A stretch of 22,263 nt of DNA from Acidimicrobiaceae bacterium. Its GTDB lineage: Bacteria > Actinomycetota > Acidimicrobiia > Acidimicrobiales > Bog-793. How positions within the stretch are numbered: position 1 is the first letter of the stretch; each line of letters begins with the position of its first letter. The stretch covers positions 1 through 22,263 of the forward strand of contig DAHUZG010000359.1 in assembly GCA_027306715.1 (NCBI GenBank), read 5' to 3'. Below are positions 1 through 8,062 of this stretch, one piece after another. A program made the position numbers and the translations under genes. The notes under the pieces were generated by a model, which ran no database searches, was not told the origin of the DNA, and saw nothing but the letters and a program-made list of their open reading frames with translations.

Positions 1-1014
1 GATGGACTCCTGGCGGGCCCGGTTCATCGCCCGCCGGTAGGTGGTGATCAGATCCTCCGCGTTCTCGGTCGCCGCCGCCATCGCCCGCTGGCGGGCGGTG
101 TGCTCCGAGGCCGACGCCTCGAGCAGGGCGCGGAACAGCTCGGCCTCGGCGTAGGTCGGGACAAGGAGAGCCAGCAGCCCCTCGGGGTCGGGCTCGAACT
201 CGTACGAGGCGCCGAGCCGGGAGCCCTCGGCCGCTCCCGTCCCGGACTGGGACCGGGCGGCGTGGCCGGCCGGCGCCTCGCCGCCGGCGGCGGGACGGGA
301 AGTCCCGCCGAGCCGCTCGAGGCTCGCCCCCTGGGCAGCATCAAAAGCCCCACCGGAGCCGGCGGCGCCGGCGGCGCCGCCGGAGCCGGCGGCGCCGACC
401 GAGCGAGCCTCCCTGCGCTGCAGCGCCGACGGCGGCAGAGGCAGCAGCTGCCGGGTCTCGACGACCTGCAGGCCGGCCGAGCGGAAGCGCCACGAGACGA
501 CCTGGACGAGGTCGACCTCGCCGCTCAAAAAGGGGCGGATGACGGCGTTCGCCACCTCGCGGGCGTCGGCGAAACGCGGCCGATCGGTCATCGAGGTGAA
601 CAGCTGGCCGAGCCCGCGGCCGCGGAAGCGGAAGTACGCCTGCGCCTTGCGGCCGACGGCGACGACCTCGTAGCTGCGGCCGGCAGCCTCGCCCTCGCGC
701 ATCAACCGCTCGGCGGCGCGTAGGGCGAAGGAGTTGTACCCGCCCGAGAGGCCGCGGTCGCCGACGACGACCACGAGCAGCACCCGGCGGGCCTCAACGG
801 CGTCACCGACGAGGCGGCTGGCGCCGCTCGCCTCCGAGGCCGTCACCGCGAGCACGCGACCTATCCCCTCGACATAGGGGCGCGATCCGCTGAGGCGGCT
901 CTGGGCGCGCGCGATCTGGCTGGCGGCGATCAGCTCGAAGGCGCGGGTGATCTTCTTCGTCCCCTGCACCGCCCGGATCCGTCGGCGCAGGATGCGCTCC
1001 TGGCCGCCTGCCAT
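1..1014 (-). CDS. atpG: F1Fo ATP synthase gamma subunit, 3' end cut by window edge
   Basis: Central rotor shaft of F1, turning inside the alpha3beta3 head and coupling proton flow to ATP synthesis. I translated 338 codons from the ATG at 1014, two bases after the atpA stop; the gene runs off the left edge. The N-terminal coiled-coil strand (RIRAVQGTKKITRAFELIAA, residues 13-32), the Rossmann-like domain (GDRGLSGGYN, 85-94) and the C-terminal helix (ASEHTARQRAMAAATENAEDL, about 302-322) are all typical. Only a handful of C-terminal residues should be missing. Odd: between LLPL (190-193) and YEFEPDP (271-277) lie 77 residues of Gly/Ala/Ser/Pro-rich sequence, where E. coli has about 18. The insert has no cysteine. 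The start has only a weak ribosome site, which suggests coupling to atpA. Confidence 0.95.
   Translation of the reverse strand, partial: MAGGQERILRRRIRAVQGTKKITRAFELIAASQIARAQSRLSGSRPYVEGIGRVLAVTASEASGASRLVGDAVEARRVLLVVVVGDRGLSGGYNSFALRAAERLMREGEAAGRSYEVVAVGRKAQAYFRFRGRGLGQLFTSMTDRPRFADAREVANAVIRPFLSGEVDLVQVVSWRFRSAGLQVVETRQLLPLPPSALQRREARSVGAAGSGGAAGAAGSGGAFDAAQGASLERLGGTSRPAAGGEAPAGHAARSQSGTGAAEGSRLGASYEFEPDPEGLLALLVPTYAEAELFRALLEASASEHTARQRAMAAATENAEDLITTYRRAMNRARQESI
353..406 (-). repeat. In-frame 27-bp tandem duplication inside atpG
   Basis: An 18-bp block (ccggagccggcggcgccg) is found at 353-370 and again at 380-397. The spacing of 27 bp equals nine codons. It encodes a repeated GAAGSGGAA-like peptide inside the low-complexity insert of gamma, so the insert appears to have grown by slippage that preserves frame. 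Confidence 0.8.
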
Positions 1015-1016
1015 GG

Positions 1017-2573
<1,557 letters not shown>

Positions 2574-2621
2574 CGGGAAGCTCCTTGCTCGGGTCCATGC
2601 TCGTTCTCATGGGGCGGTGGG

Positions 2622-2667
2622 GCGGCGGCGCTCGTGGCGGCGGCGCTCGTGGCGATCGGGCGATCGG
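2622..2667 (-). repeat. Two 15-bp repeats plus two 8-bp repeats in the atpH-atpA spacer
   Basis: gcggcggcgctcgtg occurs at 2622-2636 and is exactly repeated at 2637-2651. It is followed by two gcgatcgg copies (2652-2667) that abut the atpH stop codon (2668-2670). The 94-bp spacer otherwise holds only the atpA ribosome site near its downstream end. No promoter or terminator is evident. Confidence 0.8.
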
Positions 2668-3567
2668 TCATCGCGCCTCGAGGAGAAGATCGCGCAGCCG
2701 CTCGAGGCGCAGGCGCACGGTGCCGTCGATGACGAGGTCACCGATGCTGACGAGCATCCCACCGATCACCGACGGGTCGATCACGACGCGCACCTCGACG
2801 GGGCGGTCGACCAGACGGCCGAGGGCGACGGCGAGCCGCTCACGCTCGGCGGGATCGAGCTCGACGGCGGCCCGCACCTCGGCGAGCCGCCGGCCGCGCT
2901 CGAGCGCCGCCAGCTCGACAAGCCACTCGAAGGTGCCGACGAGGTCGCGGACATGACCGGCACGCAGCACGTAGCGGATCAGGCGGGTGGTCGCCGGGCG
3001 GGCGCGGCCGGCGAGCAGGTCGTCGAGGACGGCGAGGCGCCCGGACAGCGCCGCCGCCGGGTCGCCGATCACGCGACGCAGCTCGGGGTGGGCGTCGACG
3101 ACCCGGGCGAATCGGAACAGCTCGTCCTCGAGCTCGTCGATGTCGGCGTCGGCGGTGAGCTCCTGCAGCACCCGCTCGGCGTAGCCGCGGATCCGGTCGC
3201 GCACCTCTGTCCGTCCGGCGGAGCGCTCGGCGGCTACGGTCACCTCGCCAGCCACCGCGGCGCGGGTCTCGGCGAGCTCGACGAGCTCGGCGATCGACAG
3301 CGGCAGCTCGGCTGCCGGCTCGTGACGGACGGCGAAGCGCAGCAGCGACGAGGACTCCGGGCCGGCGCGGCCCTGGAGGATATCGCTCACGATCGCCACC
3401 CGGAGCGACGCCGCGACGCCGGTGTCGACGAGCACCTCGCGCAGGCGGGCGTGAGAGGTGACGGCGCGGGCGAAGCCGGCGAGGTCGGAGGCCGCGGTCC
3501 CGAGCCGGCCGGCCATCGCCGCGCTCTCGAGCGCCGCGGCGGCGTAGCCGCGGACAAGGGCGAGCAT
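2668..3567 (-). CDS. atpH: F1Fo ATP synthase delta (OSCP) subunit with duplicated N-terminal domain
   Basis: Peripheral-stalk subunit joining the b dimer to the top of F1. It is 299 aa, against about 180 in most bacteria. The extra length is an internal duplication: residues about 6-100 and 126-221 are both OSCP N-terminal-like helical domains. They share the pattern FARAVTSHARLREVL / FARVVDAHPELRRVI, and then D.L.GRA.P....L.R. The C-terminal beta domain (222-299) has the family signature IDPSVIGGMLVSIGDLVIDG (263-282). The same duplicated layout is present in the delta half of the mycobacterial b-delta fusion (recalled sequence). The ATG at 3567 is three bases after the TGA of the upstream b gene and in the same frame. 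It has no clear ribosome site of its own, so translation is probably coupled. Confidence 0.95.
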   Translation of the reverse strand: MLALVRGYAAAALESAAMAGRLGTAASDLAGFARAVTSHARLREVLVDTGVAASLRVAIVSDILQGRAGPESSSLLRFAVRHEPAAELPLSIAELVELAETRAAVAGEVTVAAERSAGRTEVRDRIRGYAERVLQELTADADIDELEDELFRFARVVDAHPELRRVIGDPAAALSGRLAVLDDLLAGRARPATTRLIRYVLRAGHVRDLVGTFEWLVELAALERGRRLAEVRAAVELDPAERERLAVALGRLVDRPVEVRVVIDPSVIGGMLVSIGDLVIDGTVRLRLERLRDLLLEAR

Positions 3568-3570
3568 CGC

Positions 3571-4104
3571 TCAGGCCACCTCGGCTTCGGCCGCGGCGAT
3601 CGCCTCGTCGATGAGTCGCCGCTGGCGGCCCTCGTCGAGCTCGGCGACGACGAGGCGGGCGGCGCCGGCGACGACGAGCGAGCTCAGCTCGGTGATGAGC
3701 TCGTCCCGCTGGCGTGCCCGCTCGAGCTCGAGGTCGCTCGCCGCCTTGGCGACGAGACGCTCGTGCTCGTGCGCGGCCCGCCGTTCCCCCTCGGCGACGA
3801 GGCGCTCGGCCGAGGCGCGCGCCTGCTCGACCAGGCCGGCTGCCTCGCCGCGGGCCGCCTCGAGGGCGGCGCGGCGCGACTGGACGAGGGCCTCGCCCTG
3901 GGCTCGGGCCTGCTCGCCGGCGGACAGCTGGTCGGCGATCGTCTGGCGGCGGCGGTCCATCATCTTGCGCAGGTACGGCCAGGCCTTCCAGTAGAAGAGG
4001 CCGGCGAGGATCACCAGCGCGGCGAGCTCCTCGTAGAAGCCCTCGCCGAAGTCCGGCGGGTTGCCCGAGGCCGGCGCCGCGGCAGCTAGGAGCAGGTGCA
4101 TCAC
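3571..4104 (-). CDS. atpF: F1Fo ATP synthase b-type stalk subunit (second copy, partner of delta)
   Basis: Peripheral-stalk subunit; 177 aa counted from GTG at 4104. An ATG at 4101 is an equally good start and overlaps the upstream TGA. A short N-terminal stretch leads into one membrane helix (about residues 23-44, EELAALVILAGLFYWKAW). A long charged, Ala/Glu/Arg-rich coiled coil to the C terminus follows. By position and by resemblance it corresponds to the b half of the mycobacterial b-delta fusion. Its TGA stop (3573-3571) is followed by one codon and then the atpH ATG, all in one frame. With the preceding gene it should form a heterodimeric b/b' stator. Sequence divergence between the two b genes is large, so they are not a recent duplication. 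Confidence 0.9.
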   Translation of the reverse strand: MMHLLLAAAAPASGNPPDFGEGFYEELAALVILAGLFYWKAWPYLRKMMDRRRQTIADQLSAGEQARAQGEALVQSRRAALEAARGEAAGLVEQARASAERLVAEGERRAAHEHERLVAKAASDLELERARQRDELITELSSLVVAGAARLVVAELDEGRQRRLIDEAIAAAEAEVA

Positions 4105-4712
4105 GCCCCCCCGCCGGCCACGAGCTCGTCGATGAGGCCCCGGTGGCCCTCGAGGGTGACCGGCTCGCCGATCGCCCGCGAGGCGGCGTCGACGACGAGG
4201 ACGCCGAGGCGGCCGAGCAGCTCCTCGCGCAGCGCGGCGCGCTCGGACTCGAGGCCGGTGCGGGCAGCCGTCAGCAAGGCTTCGTGCTCGGCGGCTCCGC
4301 GCCGGCGGGCGTCCTCGAGCGCCGCGTCGGCGGCCCGGCTCGCCTCCTCGAGCAGCCGCCGTGCTTCGGCTCGCGCCTGCTCGAGCACCAGAGCCCGCTC
4401 GGCGGCCAGACGGTCCGCCTCGGCGCGCCCTTCGTCTCCGGCGGCGAGCCCGCTGCGGACGCGATCCTCTCGCTCGCGCATCACCTTCTGGATCGGCGGG
4501 AGGATGACTCGCGCCATCACACCGAAGACGACGAGGAAGATGATCAGCTCGACGAAGAAGGTCGCATTCGGGATGATGAAGATCGAGCCGCCCGAGCTCC
4601 CGGACGCGCCGGAGCTCGCGCTGGCGGCGATCCTCTGCGCCCCGGCAAGGTGCGCCCCGGCAAGCCGGTGCAACGTCGCGAGCGGGCGCGTCACGAGGAC
4701 GTGCGGCAGCAC
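4101..4712 (-). CDS. atpF: F1Fo ATP synthase b'-type stalk subunit (first copy)
   Basis: Peripheral-stalk subunit, 203 aa from a GTG at 4712, six bases after the atpE stop. Residues 44-80 (IFIIPNATFFVELIIFLVVF, then ..ILPPIQKVMRERE) closely resemble the membrane helix of the mycobacterial b' protein, with its IPN.TFF entry and PPI.KV exit. The rest is an Ala/Arg/Glu-rich coiled coil. The first ~43 residues form an unusual extension rich in Ala, Ser, Gly and His. The start codon is uncertain because no strong ribosome site precedes it, and an internal GTG (codon 7) is also possible. Its stop overlaps the start of the second b gene (TGATG). Confidence 0.92.
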   Translation of the reverse strand: MLPHVLVTRPLATLHRLAGAHLAGAQRIAASASSGASGSSGGSIFIIPNATFFVELIIFLVVFGVMARVILPPIQKVMREREDRVRSGLAAGDEGRAEADRLAAERALVLEQARAEARRLLEEASRAADAALEDARRRGAAEHEALLTAARTGLESERAALREELLGRLGVLVVDAASRAIGEPVTLEGHRGLIDELVAGGGA

Positions 4713-4718
4713 GGCCAG

Positions 4719-4979
4719 CTACTTCTTGTAGAGCACGAAGACGAACAGGATCATGAACACCAGGTTGATGAAGTACATCGCCTCGACGAGGCCGACGATG
4801 ATGAACATGATCGTGAACAGCCGGCCCTGAGCTTCCGGCTGGCGGGCGACGCCGGCGATCGTCTGGCTGCCGGCGAGCCCGTCGCCGATGGCGGCGCCGA
4901 CGGCGCCGCCGCCGAGGGCGAGGCCCCCGCCGACCATCGCGCCGGCGAGCTGGATCGCTTGCTGGGTGGTATCTGCCAT
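4719..4979 (-). CDS. atpE: F1Fo ATP synthase c subunit (proteolipid ring)
   Basis: Forms the rotating proton-carrying ring in the membrane; 86 aa, two hydrophobic hairpin helices. The polar loop is ARQPEAQGR (residues 45-53). The proton-binding carboxylate is Glu66 in VGLVEAMYFINL (62-73). No sodium-type Ser/Thr follows the Glu, so a proton ring is expected. It is very close to the mycobacterial c subunit (GDG, GVARQPEAQGRLFT and YFINL are shared). With an offset of five residues, Asp33 and Glu66 match Asp28 and Glu61 of M. tuberculosis, and Met68 takes the place of Ala63. The ATG at 4979 has AGGAG about 11 bases upstream. An A/C-rich repeat leader lies immediately 5'. Confidence 0.98.
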   Translation of the reverse strand: MADTTQQAIQLAGAMVGGGLALGGGAVGAAIGDGLAGSQTIAGVARQPEAQGRLFTIMFIIVGLVEAMYFINLVFMILFVFVLYKK

Positions 4980-4997
4980 CGGTGGTCTTGGCTCCTG

Positions 4998-5046
4998 TGT
5001 CGTGTGTTCGGGTGTCGTGTGTTCGGGTGTGTGTCGTCTGTTCGGA
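4998..5046 (-). repeat. Three 15-bp repeats in the atpB-atpE leader
   Basis: tgtcgtgtgttcggg occurs at 4998-5012 and 5013-5027. A third imperfect copy (tgtcgtctgttcgga) lies at 5032-5046 after a tgtg insertion. In the mRNA sense the unit is CCCGAACACACGACA, rich in A and C and poor in pairing potential, placed directly before the atpE ribosome site inside the 100-bp atpB-atpE spacer. It may help high-level translation of the multicopy c subunit; this is inference. Confidence 0.8.
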
Positions 5047-5079
5047 GGGAACGCCGGCGCCGGGAGGTGCCGGCTGGGA

Positions 5080-5829
5080 TCAGTGGCCTTCGCTGCTGTA
5101 GGCGGACCCGAAGTAGAGGATCGTGAGCAGCATGAAGATGAACGCCTGCACCGGGGCCACGAAGCCGCCGTCGAACGCCTTCCAGATCACGTCGCCGAAG
5201 GGGACCGCCACGATCCACTTTGCGGGGACGAGGGCGGCGATCAGCACGAGCAGGATGCCGCCGGAGAAGATGTTGCCGAACAGTCGGAGGGCAAGGGTCA
5301 CCGGCTTGACCAGCTCCTCGATGACATTGATCGGGAAGAGCACCTTGAACGGCTTGAAGTAGTGCCCGACGTAGTTGCGCAGACCCTGGCGGCGGATCCA
5401 GGTGAGATGCACCAGGACGATGACGAGGACCGCCATCGCGGCGACGAAGTTGATGTCCCCGGTCGGCGCCGGCAGGTACTGCGGGAAGTGTCCCGTCGGG
5501 AGCAATTCGAGCCAGTTCGACAACAGGATGTAGAGGAAGAGGGTGACCGCCAAGGGGACGATCGGCTTGCCGGCCTCGCCCATCGAGGACTGCACCTGAT
5601 CCTCGACGCCGCCGACGATCGTCTCCCAGGCCAGCTGCAGCCTGCCGGGTACCCCGGCGGTCGCCGTGGCACGAAGGAAGAGGCCGAGGCCGATGAGGAG
5701 GGCGCCGGCGACGAGTGTGGCGACGATGTCGTCCTGGTTGACCTTGAGCCCGAAGAGCTTGGTCGTGATGTGGTCGCCGACCGGGATGTTGGTCGTCGCC
5801 AGCAGGCCACCGGCGAGCCGTGGGCTCAT
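5080..5829 (-). CDS. atpB: F1Fo ATP synthase a subunit (proton channel)
   Basis: Membrane stator subunit holding the two proton half-channels against the c ring; 249 aa. I chose the ATG at 5829 because it overlaps the upstream atpI stop as ATGA and gives the usual length. The core motif ELVKPVTLALRLFGNIFSGG (residues 172-191) contains the essential arginine R182. Five or so membrane helices are visible (for example 35-53, 91-110, 126-144, 188-207 and 224-243). The C-terminal helix VAPVQAFIFMLLTILYF is also typical. The N-terminal 20 residues (MSPRLAGGLLATTNIPVGDH) precede the first helix. The next gene, atpE, follows after 100 bp of repeat-bearing spacer. Confidence 0.97.
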   Translation of the reverse strand: MSPRLAGGLLATTNIPVGDHITTKLFGLKVNQDDIVATLVAGALLIGLGLFLRATATAGVPGRLQLAWETIVGGVEDQVQSSMGEAGKPIVPLAVTLFLYILLSNWLELLPTGHFPQYLPAPTGDINFVAAMAVLVIVLVHLTWIRRQGLRNYVGHYFKPFKVLFPINVIEELVKPVTLALRLFGNIFSGGILLVLIAALVPAKWIVAVPFGDVIWKAFDGGFVAPVQAFIFMLLTILYFGSAYSSEGH

Positions 5830-6248
5830 GCCGCCGCCGATCCGGCCGCCTGCAGCAACGAGCGCACGAGCAAGATGGCAAGGAGGAAGTAGAACACGGC
5901 CAGGCCACCGGCGGTCCCGAAGCCGAGCGGCAGCGAGGCGACCGCCAAGCCGATGACGACGGCGGTGCAGACGCCGAGGCGAGCGAGCGATCGCGAGGCG
6001 AGGACACGGCGCGGGTGCGCCGGCGAGGCGGCGGAGACCTTGGCCACCGACGACGAGACCAACCGCAGGTTGACCAGGCCGAGGCCGAGGCCGAGGCAGG
6101 CGCCGAGCCCGAAGAGGGCGTGGCCGGTGAACAGGCCGACCGCCAGGGCGATCACGCCGGCACCGACGGCGGTCAGAGCCACGTGACGCACGACCCTGCC
6201 CATCTGGGGCAGGCTGAGTTGCTCGAACAAGCTCGCGAGTCGGTCCAT
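5826..6248 (-). CDS. atpI: AtpI-like membrane protein of the ATP synthase operon
   Basis: 140 aa with four predicted membrane helices: about residues 21-43 (VALTAVGAGVIALAVGLFTG), 45-60 (GLGACLGLGLGLVNL), 90-107 and 114-132. The GLGLGLVNLRLV segment is typical of the AtpI/UncI family, which is thought to assist c-ring or Fo assembly, or ion supply; its exact role is unsettled. Position just upstream of atpB with a four-base ATGA overlap supports the call. The start could also be a GTG five codons upstream (6263), because neither has a clear ribosome site. The C terminus is Ala-rich. Confidence 0.75.
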   Translation of the reverse strand: MDRLASLFEQLSLPQMGRVVRHVALTAVGAGVIALAVGLFTGHALFGLGACLGLGLGLVNLRLVSSSVAKVSAASPAHPRRVLASRSLARLGVCTAVVIGLAVASLPLGFGTAGGLAVFYFLLAILLVRSLLQAAGSAAA

Positions 6249-6310
6249 TCCTCGTCTCGACACGTCCCGCGCCGCTGACCCCGCCCTCGGGGCCTGCGAC
6301 GCTGCAGGTC

Positions 6311-6514
6311 CTACAGGTAGCTCCTGATCTTGTACACGGCATAGGCCGTAGCGGCCGCTAAACCTATCGCCAGCCCGACGAAGGTGGGCAAGACGCCGAC
6401 ATCGACCCTCGTGCCGATCCAGTAGCCGCCACCGACCCCGGCAGCGACGCACAGCCCCGACACGACCCCGATCCCGGCAAGCTCGAACCAGCCCGGTCCC
6501 TGCCCGCCGCTCAC
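6311..6514 (-). CDS. AtpZ/AtpI-like two-helix membrane protein
   Basis: 67 aa from a GTG at 6514, nine bases after the stop of the upstream transferase; AGGA lies about 11-12 bases before it. Two hydrophobic helices (about 10-32 and 40-60) flank a GYWIGTRVDVG turn. The short length, the GYWIG..VD.G turn and the second helix ending in a YKIRSY tail fit the small AtpZ-type proteins found at the head of many atp operons. In some species these form a complex with AtpI, proposed to handle Mg2+/Ca2+ or help Fo assembly. The family is recognised by pattern and position only. Confidence 0.65.
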   Translation of the reverse strand: MSGGQGPGWFELAGIGVVSGLCVAAGVGGGYWIGTRVDVGVLPTFVGLAIGLAAATAYAVYKIRSYL

Positions 6515-6523
6515 GAAGGCGCC

Positions 6524-7963
6524 CTATCCTGGCAGCTCTCCCTCGCGGCCGGCAATTCGATCCCGCCGGCCGGCGAGGCGCGGGATGCGACGGCGCACGT
6601 GGCGGCGCCGCCGGCGCAAGGTGGCCGGGAGGTCAGCAGCCCCGGCGACGGCGACTCCGGCGGCGCCGCTCATCACGACCGGGACCGCGGGGACGTTCCG
6701 CTCGGGCGCTCCGACACTGCCGGCGGATCCCGCAGCGCTCGCCGCGGCGGGGGCGGCGCACTCGGCGAGGTCGAGGGGGGCGCCGATCTCGGTCACCACC
6801 GGCACCCCGCCGACGACGAGCGCCCCGGAGGCCTGCACGGCCACGCTCCGGGTTCGCCGGCCGGGCTGGAAGACCGTGTAGAGCGCTACGGCGAGGAAGG
6901 CGACGCCGTAGGCGACGTAGGCATTCGCCCGTGGCTCGAAGGTGGGGAACAGCACGAAGGCCGACAGGACGGCCGTCCAGGCCCAGAGGATGAGCACCGC
7001 CCGGCGGTGACCGTGACCGAGGCGGATGAGGCGGTGGTGCAGGTGGCCGAGGTCACGCTCGGCGACGCCGGTGCGCCGCACGGTCCGCCGGACGATGGCG
7101 AAGGCGGTGTCGAGCATCGGCACGCCGAGGATCACGAAGGGGATGAAAAGCGGCGCGAAGCGGAAGAACGTCAGGCCCGAGACATCGGTCCCCTGCGTCG
7201 AGCCGGTCCGACCGCCGATCACCATCGTCGCCGCCGCCATCATCAGCCCGAGCAGCATCGAGCCGCCGTCGCCCATGAAGGCACGGGCGGGGTGGAAGTT
7301 GTGCGGGAGGAAGCCGATGCACACCCCACAGGTGATCGCGGCCACGAGCGGGCCGAGCTCGTTCGGGCCGGCTGAGAGGTAGCCGAGCGAGACGAGGTGC
7401 AGCCCGTAGATGCACAGCGAGGCAGAAGCGATGGCGACGATGCCCGCAGCGAGACCGTCGAGCCCGTCGATGAGGTTGACGGCGTTGGCCATCCCGACCA
7501 CCCAGAGAGCGGTGACGAGCGGGAGCATCGAGGAGGAGAGGTTGATGATGCTCGAGTCGAAGGGGATCTTGAAGTACCACATCGTCACGCCGAGGAAGAC
7601 GAGCACCATCGCCGCGATCACCTGGCCGGCGACCTTGGCCGGGGCCGAGATGTCGCGCAGGTCGTCGAGCAGGCCGACGGCGTAGATCACCACGCCGGCA
7701 AGGACGACGCCGAGCGGCTCGGAGGAGCCGAGGAAGATCGTGTGCAGTCCCGGCAGCCGCGAGGCGAGGAGCATCGTCGCCGCGAAGGCGAGCAGCATCG
7801 CCCCGCCGCCGATGGTCGGGGTCGCCTTCTCGTGGACGTGGGTCTCGCCGGGCTGGGCGACGACCCCGAAGCGCGCCGCCACCCGGCGCGCCGGGAAGCA
7901 GGCCAAGAACGTCGCGACGACGGCCACCCCGAACACGAGGAGGAAGTCGCCGTAACGGGACAC
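6524..7963 (-). CDS. wecA: Polyprenyl-phosphate N-acetylglucosamine-1-phosphate transferase family protein
   Basis: Integral membrane enzyme of the WecA/TagO/Rfe family. These move a sugar-1-phosphate (usually GlcNAc) from a UDP-sugar onto undecaprenyl or decaprenyl phosphate, starting a cell-wall glycan; in mycobacteria this begins the arabinogalactan linker. Family motifs: GLLDDLRD (residues 97-104), NLIDGLDGLA (163-172), HPARAFMGDGGSMLLG (224-239) and HLHHRLIRLGHGHR (307-320). About ten membrane helices end near residue 365. Odd: 110 further residues follow, first Ala/Val/Gly-rich and then strongly basic (LRRRRRHVRRRIPRLAGRR, 449-467). The GTG start at 7963 has GAGG seven bases upstream. 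The exact donor sugar cannot be told, so the gene symbol is provisional. Confidence 0.9.
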   Translation of the reverse strand: MSRYGDFLLVFGVAVVATFLACFPARRVAARFGVVAQPGETHVHEKATPTIGGGAMLLAFAATMLLASRLPGLHTIFLGSSEPLGVVLAGVVIYAVGLLDDLRDISAPAKVAGQVIAAMVLVFLGVTMWYFKIPFDSSIINLSSSMLPLVTALWVVGMANAVNLIDGLDGLAAGIVAIASASLCIYGLHLVSLGYLSAGPNELGPLVAAITCGVCIGFLPHNFHPARAFMGDGGSMLLGLMMAAATMVIGGRTGSTQGTDVSGLTFFRFAPLFIPFVILGVPMLDTAFAIVRRTVRRTGVAERDLGHLHHRLIRLGHGHRRAVLILWAWTAVLSAFVLFPTFEPRANAYVAYGVAFLAVALYTVFQPGRRTRSVAVQASGALVVGGVPVVTEIGAPLDLAECAAPAAASAAGSAGSVGAPERNVPAVPVVMSGAAGVAVAGAADLPATLRRRRRHVRRRIPRLAGRRDRIAGREGELPG

Positions 7964-8004
7964 CTACGGCCTCGGTTCCCCGCGTCCGAAGGATCGCACC
8001 GGCG

Positions 8005-8062
8005 GCTCGCTCACCGGCCGCTCGCTCACCGGAGGCTCGCTCACCGGAGGCTCGCTCACCGG
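8005..8062 (-). repeat. Four 15-bp repeats spanning the glyA stop codon
   Basis: gctcgctcaccgg plus two variable bases is repeated with a period of 15 at 8005, 8020, 8035 and 8050. On the coding strand each copy reads CCGG TGA GCGAGC. The last copy contains the glyA stop codon (8058-8056), and because 15 is a multiple of three, the other copies place three more TGA stops in the same frame. The 92-bp spacer to the next gene is mostly this repeat. Confidence 0.9.

Noticed and set aside
138..143. HxGN in place of HIGH in ArgRS (residues 138-141, encoded near 20520) as an active-site defect.
   Set aside because: As I recall, many bacterial ArgRS have Asn in this position, so it is a normal subgroup feature. 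The coordinates here are residue numbers; the codons lie at about 20516-20527.
100..723. Long plus-strand open frames opposite atpG, atpA, atpH, glyA and argS (up to about 700 codons).
   Set aside because: High-GC coding DNA leaves long antisense frames; their translations are low-complexity and match no family, while the minus-strand genes carry full motifs.
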